Shown here: positions 7,745 through 16,523 of the stretch, one piece after another | Layout of the letters: the number at the start of each line of letters is the position of its first letter | Numbering within the stretch: position 1 is the first letter of the stretch | Origin: Neomesorhizobium albiziae | Lineage (GTDB): Bacteria > Pseudomonadota > Alphaproteobacteria > Rhizobiales > Rhizobiaceae | Assembly (NCBI RefSeq): GCF_900114255.1 | Contig: NZ_FOSL01000027.1 | Location: 1-56,138 of the forward strand | Length of the DNA: 56,138 nucleotides | Reading direction: 5' to 3' | Made by a program: the position numbers and the translations under genes | Notes under the pieces: model-generated | Seen by the model: only the letters and a program-made list of their open reading frames with translations | Told to the model about the DNA's origin: nothing | Databases searched by the model: none

Positions 7745-9940
7745 TTAGCCCTCCCGCTTCAACACCGCTGGATCGACGGGAAGCTTTCGCAGGCGCTTGC
7801 CAGTTGCCGCGAAGATCGCATTGGTCACTGCGGGGACAATGCATGACGTACCGGCCTCGCCCATTCCGCCCGGCGCTTCGGTGCTCTGGACGATATGCAC
7901 CTCGACGGCTGGCGCCTCATCCATCCGCAGGATCTGGTAGGTGTCGAAATTGGTTTGCTCGACCCGGCCGTCCTTCAGCGTGATCTCGCCATAGAGCGCT
8001 GCGGTAATGCCGAACATGACCGCGCTCTGGACTTGTGCCTTGACGGTGTCGGGATTGACGACGGTGCCACAATCGACCGCGCAGACGACGCGTCGGACGC
8101 GGACCGCGCCGTCGTCGGCTACTTCGACTTCGGCCACGTGCGCCATGTAGCTGGCAAACGCGTTCTGGATCGAGATGCCGCGTCCGGCCCGCGACGGGAG
8201 CTTTTGTCCCCAGCCTGCTTTTTCGGCTGCGAGCGCCAACACGGCCTTGGCCCGAGGCGTCTTGTCGAGAAGCGCCAGGCGATACGAGACCGGGTCCTGC
8301 TTTGCCGCTGTTGCCAACTCGTCCATGAAGCTTTCGGTCACGAACACATTGTGCGACGGGCCGACGCTACGCCAGAACGCGGTCGGGATGCCGGGCGGTT
8401 CTACGCGCACATATTCGACGTGGAGATTCGGAAGGTCGTAGACGAGATGGATGGCGCCCTCGGTCGTGTCGGGGTCGAGGCCGTTGCTGAAGGCGGGCGG
8501 CAACCACCTTGCTAGGATCGAGGACCCGGCAAAGTGGTTTTTCCACGCGACCGGCATGCCTCTGGCGTCGAGACCAGCCGACAGCCGGTCGAAGAACATA
8601 GGCCGGTACATATCATGCTGGATATCCTCCTCGCGGGTCCACACGACCTTGACCGGTCCGTCGACTTGTTTGGCGATCTCGACGGCGCGAACAACGCCGT
8701 CGGCCTCGAGCCGTCGCCCGAAACCGCCGCCGATCAGGTGATTGTGTACGACGACCTTATGCAACGGAAGACCAGCGGTCTCCGCCGCTGCCGCTTGTAC
8801 ACGTGCGAGAGCCTGGTTGCCGACCCAGATTTCGCAGCCATCGCCACGCACATGAACCGTACAGTTCATCGGCTCCATCGTCGCATGCGCGAGGAACGGA
8901 ACCTGGTAGTTTGCCTCGACCTTGATCGCCGCACCCGCCATTGCGCCGTCGGCATCGCCGATGCTCTGGGCAACCGCGCCCGGATTGAGCGTCGCCTGTT
9001 CAAGTTCGCCGAGGATCGCAGCAGTGTCCAGTTTGGCGTGTTGACCTTCGTCCCATTCGATCACCAGCGCCTCGAGGCCCTTCTTGGCTGCTCCCATGTG
9101 ATCGGCCACGACGGCTACGGCGTCATCGAGCTGCACGATCTGGCGCACACCGTTGATGGCTTTGGCCGCGGCGGCGTCGACGCTCTTGACGCGCCCACCA
9201 AACACCGGCGACTGCGTGAGCGTCGCGACCTTCACGCCCGGGGGGCGGGCATCGATGCCATAGAGGGCCGTCCCGTTGACCTTCGCCGGCGTGTCGAGAC
9301 GCTTCGCCGGCGTGCCGATGAGTTTGAAATCCTGCGGCCGCTTGAGTTCGATGCTTGTCGGAACTGGCATCCGCGCTGCTTCGGCGGCAAGCTCACCGTA
9401 GCCGAGGCGCCGCCCGGTTGGCGCGTGGACCGCTTCACCGCTTTCGGCATGACACGTCGCCGGATCGACAGCCCAGCGTTTCGCCGCAGCGGCCACCAGC
9501 ATGGTTCTGGCGACTGCGCCCGCGTTGCGCATTGGTTCCCATGCCCCGCGGATGGCATTCGAGTTGCCGGTCGCTTGCACCCCCAGCAGCGGGTTGACGT
9601 AAAATTTTTCGTTGGGCGGGGCGTGTTCAAGATCAACGCGCTTCAGATCGACCTCAAGTTCTTCTGCGATCAGCATCGGGATCGACGTGTAGGTGCCCTG
9701 CCCCATCTCCACATAAGGCATAGTCAGAACGATGCGCCCGTCGCCTCCCACCGTGATGAACGCATTGGGCTGAAAACTTTCACCTTCGGCCGCTTCGGCT
9801 GTGAAAGGCATGCTGAGACTGAGCACAAGGCCCCCGCTTGCGGTGGCTGCAACTTGCAAAAATCTGCGCCGGGAAAGAGCGTTGGCGAATGGCGGTTTGC
9901 TCAGGCTTGAAACCGGGGACTCGTGATGATTGCTGATCAT
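7745..9940 (-). CDS. Molybdenum hydroxylase large subunit (IorB/aldehyde dehydrogenase type)
   Basis: A 731-residue catalytic subunit of a xanthine-oxidase-family hydroxylase. The start at 9940 has GGGAGG 6 nt upstream, and the N-terminus carries a Tat-type leader (ALSRRRFLQVAATASGG) ending near a TAEAAEG cleavage region, so it is exported to the periplasm folded with its cofactor. Further motifs are MPYVEMGQGTYTSIP, HNHLIGGGFGRRLEADG and, near the C-terminus, GGMGEAGTSCIVPAV, which contains the active-site Glu region. Length and leader fit isoquinoline 1-oxidoreductase beta-type proteins, which oxidise aldehydes or N-heterocycles. It follows the 2Fe-2S subunit by 14 bp. The usual third cytochrome subunit is not adjacent. 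Confidence 0.9.
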   Translation of the reverse strand: MISNHHESPVSSLSKPPFANALSRRRFLQVAATASGGLVLSLSMPFTAEAAEGESFQPNAFITVGGDGRIVLTMPYVEMGQGTYTSIPMLIAEELEVDLKRVDLEHAPPNEKFYVNPLLGVQATGNSNAIRGAWEPMRNAGAVARTMLVAAAAKRWAVDPATCHAESGEAVHAPTGRRLGYGELAAEAARMPVPTSIELKRPQDFKLIGTPAKRLDTPAKVNGTALYGIDARPPGVKVATLTQSPVFGGRVKSVDAAAAKAINGVRQIVQLDDAVAVVADHMGAAKKGLEALVIEWDEGQHAKLDTAAILGELEQATLNPGAVAQSIGDADGAMAGAAIKVEANYQVPFLAHATMEPMNCTVHVRGDGCEIWVGNQALARVQAAAAETAGLPLHKVVVHNHLIGGGFGRRLEADGVVRAVEIAKQVDGPVKVVWTREEDIQHDMYRPMFFDRLSAGLDARGMPVAWKNHFAGSSILARWLPPAFSNGLDPDTTEGAIHLVYDLPNLHVEYVRVEPPGIPTAFWRSVGPSHNVFVTESFMDELATAAKQDPVSYRLALLDKTPRAKAVLALAAEKAGWGQKLPSRAGRGISIQNAFASYMAHVAEVEVADDGAVRVRRVVCAVDCGTVVNPDTVKAQVQSAVMFGITAALYGEITLKDGRVEQTNFDTYQILRMDEAPAVEVHIVQSTEAPGGMGEAGTSCIVPAVTNAIFAATGKRLRKLPVDPAVLKREG

Positions 9941-9954
9941 GATTGCCTCCCCTC

Positions 9955-10410
9955 TCAGATCGCCGCCGCCAACTTGATTGCTTCGCGAATGCGGACATAG
10001 GTCCCGCAGCGGCAAATATTGCCAGACATCGCCTCATTGATTTCGTCGTCGGTCGGATGCGGGTTGCTGGCAACGAGCGCGGAAGCCGACATGATCTGGC
10101 CGGACTGACAGTAACCGCATTGAACGACTTCCCGATCGAGCCACGCCGTCTGAATCTTGGCGCCCGCTTCCGTTGCGCCGACCGCTTCGATCGTGGTGAC
10201 TTCGGAGTCCCCGATGCTGTCGATGGGGGTTATGCAGGAACGGGTGGCAACTCCGTCGACATGGACAGTGCAGGCGCCACACAGCGCCAAGCCGCAGCCG
10301 AACTTCGTGCCGGTCATGCCGAGCACGTCGCGCAGCACCCACAACAGAGGGGTATCGTCGTCGACATCCACCGCTTGGGGCACGCCATTTACCTTGATCG
10401 TCGCTACCAT
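9955..10410 (-). CDS. Molybdenum hydroxylase small subunit with two [2Fe-2S] clusters (IorA type)
   Basis: A 151-residue protein. ATG 10410 follows GAGGAGGAG. An N-terminal plant-type [2Fe-2S] ferredoxin fold ([20 protein letters not shown]) and a C-terminal four-helix [2Fe-2S] domain ([15 protein letters not shown], then [15 protein letters not shown]) are both complete, with all eight cysteine ligands visible. It passes electrons from the molybdenum site of the neighbouring large subunit to an acceptor. It has no leader of its own and presumably rides with the Tat-exported partner. It is the promoter-proximal gene of the pair and may be read from the hydrolase genes upstream. Confidence 0.9.
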   Translation of the reverse strand: MVATIKVNGVPQAVDVDDDTPLLWVLRDVLGMTGTKFGCGLALCGACTVHVDGVATRSCITPIDSIGDSEVTTIEAVGATEAGAKIQTAWLDREVVQCGYCQSGQIMSASALVASNPHPTDDEINEAMSGNICRCGTYVRIREAIKLAAAI

Positions 10411-10495
10411 GGTTCTCCTCCTCTGGCTAACTCCCCGGTTGCTGACGCGCATGCCGCGGCTGGAAGAAACGCTAGGAGCCACGGCGGCCCGTGAA

Positions 10496-10642
10496 TTACG
10501 GGGTGGTTCTGGCTACTTCGATAGTCACCTCCGCGACCTCCGGCGCCCTCGAAATCATCGGCACGCGGCTCGTTGGCGCATTGATCTCTCCTTCCTTGAA
10601 GGCCAAACCAACTGTCTTCTTGTCCACCTGCTCAAAAGCCAT
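10496..10642 (-). CDS. Small hypothetical ORF after the epoxide-hydrolase-like gene
   Basis: A 48-codon frame ([20 protein letters not shown]...) whose ATG at 10642 overlaps the end of the upstream hydrolase gene by 11 bp (ATGGCTTTTGA). The overlap would allow translational coupling, and composition is compatible with a real peptide, but I recognise no family. It could be a residue of a deleted gene or spurious. Confidence 0.3.
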   Translation of the reverse strand: MAFEQVDKKTVGLAFKEGEINAPTSRVPMISRAPEVAEVTIEVARTTP

Positions 10643-11699
10643 CGACGTCGATGACGGCCTTTGCAAAAGCCTGCGGAGCTTCCTGCGGCAGGTTGTGTCC
10701 GATCCCGCCCTCGATGAGCCGGTACTCATATTTGCCGGAAAACTTTTTCGCATAGGCACTAGGGTCCGGGTGCGGCGCACCGTTGGCATCACCTTCAAGA
10801 GTGATGGTCGGCACCGATATTACAGGAAATTCGGCAAGCCGCTTTTCCAAATCGTCGTATTGGGGCTCGCCTTCGGCCAATCCGAGGCGCCAGCGATAGT
10901 TGTTGATCACAACCGCGACATGGTCCGGATTGTCGAAGGATGCGGCCGACCGCTCGAAAGTGGCGTCGTCGAAGGCCCATTGCGGCGACGCGATCTGCCA
11001 GATCAGCCTCGCGAAATCGCGGGTGTATTTTGCGTAGCCGTCGCGGCCGCGGTCGGTGGCAAAGTAATACTGATACCACCACTGGAGCTCGGCCTTCGGC
11101 GGCAGCGGCACCGCACCGAGCTTCTGGCTGCCGATGAGATAGCCGCTTACCGAAACCATCGCCGTACAGCGCTCGGGCCAAAGGGCGGCGACGATATTTG
11201 CGGTGCGGGCGCCCCAGTCGCAGCCGGCGATCGTCGCGCTCTTAAGCCCCAGTGCGTCCATCAGGGCGATGACGTCGGCGGCTAGCGCGGAGGGCTGGCC
11301 ATTGCGTAACGCCTCATCCGAAAGAAAGCGAGTTGCGCCATAACCGCGCAAATGTGGAACGATGACGCGATATCCTTTGGATGCAAGAATTGGCGCGACG
11401 TCGACATAGGTGTGGATGTCGTAGGGCCAGCCGTGCAGGAGGATTACAGGGGCGCCGTCGGAAGGGCCGACTTCGGCATATCCGACATTCAGGGCACCGG
11501 CATCTATCTGCTTCAGTGTGTCGAATGAACTTCGCGACGACGCCGATGAGGACGCCGCTTTTGCCGATGCGCTTATGCCGAGTTCAACTGCGGCAAACGT
11601 AATCGCTGCAGCGCCAATGACGCTGCGGCGCCGGTGATCGATTTTCTCGGTGGTCGCGGTCCTTGTCATGATCAAAGCGCTCTCATCCTGTGAATCCAT
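10632..11699 (-). CDS. Alpha/beta hydrolase, epoxide-hydrolase-like, exported
   Basis: About 355 residues from ATG 11699; ATG 11669 (MTRTATTEKID) is an alternative, and neither has a strong ribosome binding site. A twin-arginine-like leader (DHRRRSVIGAAAITFAAVEL) precedes the hydrolase fold. VILLHGWPYDIHTY is the oxyanion-hole HGWP motif and IAGCDWGARTANIV the nucleophile elbow, with Asp in GCDWG as in epoxide hydrolases and haloalkane dehalogenases rather than Ser. GGIGHNLPQEAP near the C-terminus supplies the catalytic His. It is the third gene of a minus-strand run after the haloperoxidase-like and membrane-protein genes, upstream of the molybdenum hydroxylase, consistent with periplasmic handling of reactive organic compounds. 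Confidence 0.82.
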   Translation of the reverse strand: MDSQDESALIMTRTATTEKIDHRRRSVIGAAAITFAAVELGISASAKAASSSASSRSSFDTLKQIDAGALNVGYAEVGPSDGAPVILLHGWPYDIHTYVDVAPILASKGYRVIVPHLRGYGATRFLSDEALRNGQPSALAADVIALMDALGLKSATIAGCDWGARTANIVAALWPERCTAMVSVSGYLIGSQKLGAVPLPPKAELQWWYQYYFATDRGRDGYAKYTRDFARLIWQIASPQWAFDDATFERSAASFDNPDHVAVVINNYRWRLGLAEGEPQYDDLEKRLAEFPVISVPTITLEGDANGAPHPDPSAYAKKFSGKYEYRLIEGGIGHNLPQEAPQAFAKAVIDVDGF

Positions 11700-11728
11700 T
11701 GATTGGCGAGACAGTTAGTAGCATTGGC

Positions 11729-12445
11729 TCACCAACCTGTGCGTGCCGCAGGAGTTCGGGTCAGGAGGACCCAACTCACGACCCCAACCCAGATGAGGCC
11801 GATGACGGGCGAAACGAACCGCGAATAGCCACCGTCTGGCGCCCAGAATCCGCCGTTCAGCCAGGTGGTGCCACCCAGCAAGACGAGCACTATGGCTGCA
11901 ACGCCTGCCGCAAACAGCGCGTTCGAAATCAGCTTTGCCCGCCAGAGCCCAAAGGCCGACGCCATGATCAGCATCGCGCGCGGGAACGAACTCAACACGA
12001 CAGTCGCCCACGCGAAGTCGTTCAGTCCCGATGCCAGCGCGCCATTTCCGGCGCCAGCGATCGAGAACGCAAGCGCCGCGCCCACCGTGATGAGCACGAG
12101 GAAGAGCGCTCCGACCATAGCGCTAGCGGCGGTTGCCGCTCCGCCCCAACCGTCTTGCCCCGCATCCGCCAGGGTGGTCCTGAGCGCCGCAACGAACCAC
12201 ATAAGGTTGAGGAGCGCCATGCCCGAGATCACCGCGGCGATCAGGACCCATATGCGATCGGCCTCGTAAAATGCAGCGACCGCGTCAGCCGACGCTCCCA
12301 TCTGCGGCTGGTAGCCGTAGATGGCGTACGAGATGACAAGGAAGACCGCGAAGTTGATGCCGCTTGCGCGCCACAAGCGCTCCCAGAACAAGCCGGTGGC
12401 GTAGACGCTGGTGGTTGGGGTAGTGACTGTCGCGGGTATGCTCAT
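11729..12445 (-). CDS. Hypothetical membrane protein with six to seven transmembrane segments
   Basis: A 238-residue protein, start at 12445 with AGGA about 7 nt upstream. Hydrophobic segments are evident around residues 28-45, 68-90, 108-132, 143-160, 172-190 and 208-230. I do not recognise a catalytic motif; the pattern resembles uncharacterised multi-pass proteins with a DUF4386-like layout, but this is a weak impression. It sits between two alpha/beta hydrolase genes on the same strand (45 bp and 29 bp gaps) and is presumably co-transcribed with them. Confidence 0.75.
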   Translation of the reverse strand: MSIPATVTTPTTSVYATGLFWERLWRASGINFAVFLVISYAIYGYQPQMGASADAVAAFYEADRIWVLIAAVISGMALLNLMWFVAALRTTLADAGQDGWGGAATAASAMVGALFLVLITVGAALAFSIAGAGNGALASGLNDFAWATVVLSSFPRAMLIMASAFGLWRAKLISNALFAAGVAAIVLVLLGGTTWLNGGFWAPDGGYSRFVSPVIGLIWVGVVSWVLLTRTPAARTGW

Positions 12446-12490
12446 GGGGATGTCCTGTCAGGCTCGAGTTGGATCTTGTGTCGCTGCGCG

Positions 12491-13486
12491 CTAGGCTAGG
12501 AAAGGCACGAGTTGGGCGTTGATCTCGTCCGCGCGCGTCCACGTCAGGCCGTGGGAGGCTCCCTTGAGCTCCACGTACTTAGCGTTCTTGATCATTTTCG
12601 CCTGACGCCGCGCGGTCGCGTCCACCGGCAGGATACGGTCGTCGTCGCCATGGATGATCATAGTGGGAATATCGTTGCGGGGGAGGTCATTGCGGAAATC
12701 CTCGATCCAGGCGTCGACGCAAGCCACGGTGCCGATTGGCGAGGCGCCGATGGCGACCGCCCAATTGGCATCCATGACATGCTCGCTGACGCGCTTTTCG
12801 TCCTCGCCGCCGACACTGTAGAAATTCTTCAAGAACTCCCTAAGCGCGGCTGGTCGATCCGCCTTCAGGGCGGCCTTGGTGTCCTCGAACCCCTTGCGGT
12901 CGACGCCTTCTGGGTTGTCGGGTGTCTTGACGAGATAGGGACCGATCGTGCCGATTAGCACGGCCTTCTTCAGCCGCTTGGTGCCGTATTTGCCGATGTA
13001 TCGCGTGATTTCCCCGGTGCCCATGGAGTGTCCGACCAGCGAGACGCCGGTCAGATCCAAGGCGCTCAACAGAGCATCGAGATCGGCCGCGAATGTATCG
13101 TAATTGTACCCGACACCGGGTTTGCTTGATCGGCCGAAGCCGCGGCGGTCATACGTGATCACGCGATGGCCTGCTGCGAGCAGCGCGGCGGTCTGCTTCT
13201 CCCACGCGTCGCCATTAAGCGGCCAGCCGTGAATGAGAACGACCGGTGGTCCGGAACCGTGGTCCTCGAAGTAAAGATCGATGGGTAGCGAGTTTTCCTG
13301 TCCGACGTTGATGTAATTGGTTGGGCTGCTCTCCTTCCTGGTTCCGGCCATTGAGGCTGTCGACAACAGCGGCGCGGCAAGTCCGGCTGTGGCAAGAGCA
13401 AGCGTTGCGCGTCTGGAGATTCCGTTCTGCGACGCAAGCGAATGGCTGCCTTCGGAAGCTGGGGTATTAGGTCGATCTGCGTTCAT
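12491..13486 (-). CDS. Non-heme haloperoxidase/esterase-type alpha/beta hydrolase, exported
   Basis: A 331-residue protein starting at 13486 (MNADRPNTP), with GGAG 9 nt upstream; the earlier ATG at 13510 lacks a site. A Tat-like leader (GISRRATLALATAGLAAPLL) precedes a complete hydrolase fold: VVLIHGWPLNGDAWEKQ, YDRRGFGRSSKP, the Ser nucleophile in LVGHSMGTGEI, Asp in IHGDDDRILPV and His in KGASHGLTWT. This arrangement is typical of cofactor-free haloperoxidases, which also act as esterases or perhydrolases. It is the first gene of the minus-strand run to the molybdenum hydroxylase. A regulatory dyad at 13669-13682 lies about 180 bp upstream, between it and the response-regulator gene. Confidence 0.87.
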   Translation of the reverse strand: MNADRPNTPASEGSHSLASQNGISRRATLALATAGLAAPLLSTASMAGTRKESSPTNYINVGQENSLPIDLYFEDHGSGPPVVLIHGWPLNGDAWEKQTAALLAAGHRVITYDRRGFGRSSKPGVGYNYDTFAADLDALLSALDLTGVSLVGHSMGTGEITRYIGKYGTKRLKKAVLIGTIGPYLVKTPDNPEGVDRKGFEDTKAALKADRPAALREFLKNFYSVGGEDEKRVSEHVMDANWAVAIGASPIGTVACVDAWIEDFRNDLPRNDIPTMIIHGDDDRILPVDATARRQAKMIKNAKYVELKGASHGLTWTRADEINAQLVPFLA

Positions 13487-13615
13487 CAATATTCTCCATT
13501 TTTCAATCACTTATACGAGTTGATGCAAGTCCGGCGCGCCTCAGTCGAAGGTGCATTGCGGGCCGAAAACTTTGTCCCATCAAGTTGGTGGTGCGTAATA
13601 TGACTGCTTGGAGGA

Positions 13616-13691
13616 GCGCGAGCTATTGCACGCGGGTAGCGCAAGATGACCGATGTGGCTGAGTCACCTAAGCCTAAGTTTACAAGGTGGC
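13616..13691. promoter_or_regulatory. Conserved regulatory element with TAAGC-N4-GTTTA dyad
   Basis: The dyad TAAGC-CTAA-GTTTA occupies 13669-13682. The block from 13616 (GCGCGAGCTATTGCACGCG) to the dyad closely matches the block starting at 17283, and the dyad plus the following GGTGGC resembles 17478-17500. The architecture equals the TAAAC-N4-GTTTA boxes bound by StyR/TodT-type FixJ-family regulators. It lies between the response-regulator stop and the haloperoxidase start and likely controls the hydrolase operon. Confidence 0.6.
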
Positions 13692-13780
13692 GTGGTGTGG
13701 AGCTGACCGTAGTTGACAGGTACGAGGATAGGACCTGATGGGTGATCACCAGCGCAAAGGCTTCGCGCGATGCGAAACAG

Positions 13781-14416
13781 TCAGGAGCCTGGTGGTTCGT
13801 CGGATAGTAGCTTGAGCTTGTCGGCCATTCGACCGAGCTCTGGAAGCGATCCGGCGCTCATTTTCTGCATCGCCCTGCTGCGATGAACCTTCACGGTCGC
13901 TTCGGCAATGCCGATGTCATGAGCAATCTGTTTGCTCAGACGGCCACGCGCGACCTGAACCATTATTTCCCGCTCCCTCGGGCTCAGTGAGCCGAAACGC
14001 TCCCTGAGTGCGGCCAAGTCCTGTTCACTTTCCCGCCGTGCAAGATCGCGAGAAAGACCGACCTGGATGGCATCAAGAAGATCCTGGTCACGGAATGGCT
14101 TGGTTAGAAACTCAATGGCGCCTGCTTTCATCGCTTGTACCGACATTGGGATGTCGCCGTGCCCCGTGATAAAGATGATCGGGACTTCCCTTTTTGCCCG
14201 AGCGAGCTCCCGCTGCAGATCGAGGCCGCTTTGCCCCGGCAGTCTGACATCGAGCACCAGACACGTAGGGCCGTTGGGCGGATCGGACTTGAGGAAGTCA
14301 GGAATTGACCCAAATAGCTGGAAATCTATGCCGAGTGATCGCAACAGACGCCCGACCGATGCTCGAAGATTCTCGTCGTCGTCGATGACTAAGACGGTGG
14401 AGTTTGCAGCAGACAT
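13781..14416 (-). CDS. FixJ/StyR-family response regulator (receiver + LuxR HTH)
   Basis: A 211-residue regulator from ATG 14416 (MSAANSTVLVIDDDEN). The receiver (residues about 5-120) has the acidic pocket VIDDDE, the phosphoacceptor Asp in CLVLDVRLPGQSG, the Thr in IFITGHGD and the Lys in FLTKPFRD. The C-terminal LuxR/FixJ helix-turn-helix (LSPREREIMVQVARGRLSKQ, then IAEATVKVHRSRAMQKM) is complete. Its size and layout match FixJ, NodW, StyR and TodT. No partner kinase is immediately adjacent; the giant hybrid kinase 4 kb away is a candidate. A TTAAGCTTAA palindrome about 100 bp upstream of its start (14519-14528) resembles the left half of the shared dyad, so autoregulation is possible. Confidence 0.88.
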   Translation of the reverse strand: MSAANSTVLVIDDDENLRASVGRLLRSLGIDFQLFGSIPDFLKSDPPNGPTCLVLDVRLPGQSGLDLQRELARAKREVPIIFITGHGDIPMSVQAMKAGAIEFLTKPFRDQDLLDAIQVGLSRDLARRESEQDLAALRERFGSLSPREREIMVQVARGRLSKQIAHDIGIAEATVKVHRSRAMQKMSAGSLPELGRMADKLKLLSDEPPGS

Positions 14417-14696
14417 CGTTGCTACTCGGATTGAAGCATCACGGGGATGTGACTCTGTCCCAGTTCGCAGGTTGGCCCGGCCGCACAGTTGTAATCCCAA
14501 TCCCTGTACCTGAACAGGCTTAAGCTTAACCAGTACATGCAGCGTAGACTTAAAGCCATGTGCAGAGATAGCGCGGCAGCGTCATTTTGTGCCTGCCCCG
14601 AGACAAAAGCTACTGCGTTGCACCGGAGGCATACTGCCACAGGTCCGAGCCCAGCTCGCCGGGAGGACTCCAGTTTTTCCGGGTGACCGCCAGCCT

Positions 14697-15344
14697 TCAA
14701 TCCTCGAAGGGCGCGTTCATCAACAGGTCGACGGTTGATGCCGACTGGTAGCCCGGGACGAAGCGCTCGCCGAAATCCCGCAGGAAATTGTCATAGCTTG
14801 TCTCCGGCCTCGTCTTGACGAGATGGCAGCACGTCTCGGCAAATTCATGCTTCATTTTGAGGCGCGGAAATGCACCGACAATTTCGGCGATCTCGACCGC
14901 GGGGATCACATCAAGACCAAAACCTGCCCAGTCGAGACCAATACCCATCGTGCCGAGCGCCACTTCCGCTTCCTTGTGAAGCGCGATCGATGGAGTCGAG
15001 TTGAGCGCGACGAGATCCCAAATCAGCTGCGCACGGTGGTCCGAGAAGCCCCGTTCCTTGATGAAGGAGCGAGCCGCGTCGGCGCCATTGACCTCGAAGC
15101 GGTTCGGACCGGATACACCGGCAGTGAGCCCGACGTCGTGGAGGATCGTGCCGACCGCGACCACCTCCAGGTCGCAGTCGATGTTCTTTAATTGCCCGAT
15201 CCTTGCCGCGAACAACCACGACCGCATGACGTGGTTGAAGAGATAGGGCTCCGAAAGCCTTCGCGCATATTCGAGCGCCCCCGCGATCATCGCCGTATCA
15301 GGGACACTGACTCCCGCAACCAGACGTGTTTGAAACTGGACCAT
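14697..15344 (-). CDS. HD-domain hydrolase (cyanamide-hydratase-like)
   Basis: A 215-residue protein; ATG 15344 (MVQFQTRLV) has GAGGAG upstream at 6 nt, better than the longer frame beginning at 15398. HD metal ligands are visible: His in NHVMRSWLFA, then HD in GTILHDVGLT, with the later Asp/His positions plausible in the helical core. The overall form (YARRLSEPYLFNHVMRSWLF) resembles cyanamide-hydratase-type HD proteins, a group of small stand-alone hydrolases acting on cyanamides or nucleotides. It is separated by 280 bp from the response regulator and by 360 bp from the sigma factor gene, so probably has its own promoter. Confidence 0.82.
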   Translation of the reverse strand: MVQFQTRLVAGVSVPDTAMIAGALEYARRLSEPYLFNHVMRSWLFAARIGQLKNIDCDLEVVAVGTILHDVGLTAGVSGPNRFEVNGADAARSFIKERGFSDHRAQLIWDLVALNSTPSIALHKEAEVALGTMGIGLDWAGFGLDVIPAVEIAEIVGAFPRLKMKHEFAETCCHLVKTRPETSYDNFLRDFGERFVPGYQSASTVDLLMNAPFED

Positions 15345-15466
15345 GTCTATCTCCTCGGCGGCCGTCAGGCCGCCTGTTAAAAGGCCACGGCGGGACACGC
15401 CGGCTTCCTGGCGGAAACCTTGCTCCTGCCTTGTTCCCTCGCCCGTTGTCCCGCGCAGGAGAGATC

Positions 15467-15553
15467 ATGGACAAAGACTACAGCGAGCGCGCGGTTTCGA
15501 TCGACCATCTGAAGTGTGGATGCAGGCCATACCGGAGTATAGGGTTGGGCTGA
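15467..15553 (+). CDS. Tiny ORF with a strong ribosome binding site
   Basis: A 28-codon frame (MDKDYSERAVSIDHLKCGC...) starting at 15467 with AGGAGA 4 nt upstream, lying alone in the 360-bp gap between the HD-domain and sigma-factor genes. It contains a CGC motif. It could be a true micropeptide or a truncated gene; no family is recognised. Confidence 0.35.
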   Translation: MDKDYSERAVSIDHLKCGCRPYRSIGLG

Positions 15554-15707
15554 CTGCGATCCTTCCGATGCGCCAATCGGGATCGGAGTTCCGCTCACCC
15601 CTCTATAGGCGTCGAGGAAAGCGTCCGTCCAAAAGCCTCCAAACGGTTACCTGATGCCTGGCAGCTTCGACCGGATTTGCGGGGTGCCGATAGCGCCGGT
15701 TGAGAGA

Positions 15708-16520
15708 CTAGGCGCGTTGTATGGCGGACTCCGCGAGAAGGTTGCGGAGCCGAGCAAGTGCCGCTTTTTCGATCTGGCGCACACGCTCGGCGGTGATCTG
15801 CATATCCTGTGCAACGGTTTGAAGCGTTTCGACTTCATCGCTGAGATGTCGGCGTTGGACAACAAGTATTTCCCGGGGCTTGAGTGCACTGAGCGCATTT
15901 TCCAGGTCGAGATGCATCCGTTCGCCGTCGATGGTCTGTTCGGCAATCAAGTCCGGCCCTGCGTCACTGGAAGGAATCATTGCGGCCACCGACTCCCCAT
16001 CGGGTCCAATCGGCGTGTCGAGGGAAACGAAGTTCGACTGGGGCAATTTCGGCCTCCCCTTCATGCGTCGGCTCGAAAGGATATCCCGGTTCGCTATCTG
16101 ATAGCTGCTGACCTCTGACAATATCCACCAGCGCGCATATGTCCCGAACCGGAAGCCTTTGCTGGGATCGAAGCGACGGGCGGCTTCGAGGAGGCCGCAT
16201 CGTGCTTCCTGCTTGGCATCCTCGATCGAAAGACCGCCACTGCGCAGATCACGGACAATTCTGGCAACAAGCGGTTCATAGGACAGCACCAATTTCTGCA
16301 GTGCGCCGTAATCGCCTCTGTGTCTCCAGAGAAAGAAAAGCGAGAGCTCTTCCTCTCGGCTCAGGGCTTCTGCGCGAATGGGAGCACCCTTTGCGTGCGA
16401 ACGGCCAGTCCCACTGTAACGGTCCGCGCCTCGTTCGCGCGAAGCAGTCGCGGAACCCTCCGAAAACGTCGGGTGGCTGTGTACATGCTCGAAAGAGATG
16501 GGTTGCGCACCGGCGTCCAT
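15708..16520 (-). CDS. RpoH-family alternative sigma factor (sigma-32 type)
   Basis: A 270-residue sigma-70-family protein. Region 2 is clear (LVLSYEPLVARIVRDL, DAKQEARCGLLEAARRFDPS, then GFRFGTYARWWILSEVSSYQ), matching the RpoH core-binding/-10 helix pattern. Region 4 (ALKPREILVVQRRHLSDEVE, then ITAERVRQIEKAALARL) is the -35-recognition HTH. The N-terminal 50 residues are unconserved. Alphaproteobacteria such as Bradyrhizobium keep several RpoH paralogues for heat and oxidative stress; this one is more diverged than a housekeeping RpoH. Its ATG follows the stop of the upstream secreted-protein gene by 3 bp, so the two form an operon and the small protein may be linked to its control. Confidence 0.87.
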   Translation of the reverse strand: MDAGAQPISFEHVHSHPTFSEGSATASRERGADRYSGTGRSHAKGAPIRAEALSREEELSLFFLWRHRGDYGALQKLVLSYEPLVARIVRDLRSGGLSIEDAKQEARCGLLEAARRFDPSKGFRFGTYARWWILSEVSSYQIANRDILSSRRMKGRPKLPQSNFVSLDTPIGPDGESVAAMIPSSDAGPDLIAEQTIDGERMHLDLENALSALKPREILVVQRRHLSDEVETLQTVAQDMQITAERVRQIEKAALARLRNLLAESAIQRA

Positions 16521-16523
16521 GGC

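Noticed and set aside
8534-9910. 458-codon plus-strand frame
   Set aside because: Mirror of the high-GC molybdenum hydroxylase gene; no recognisable motifs.
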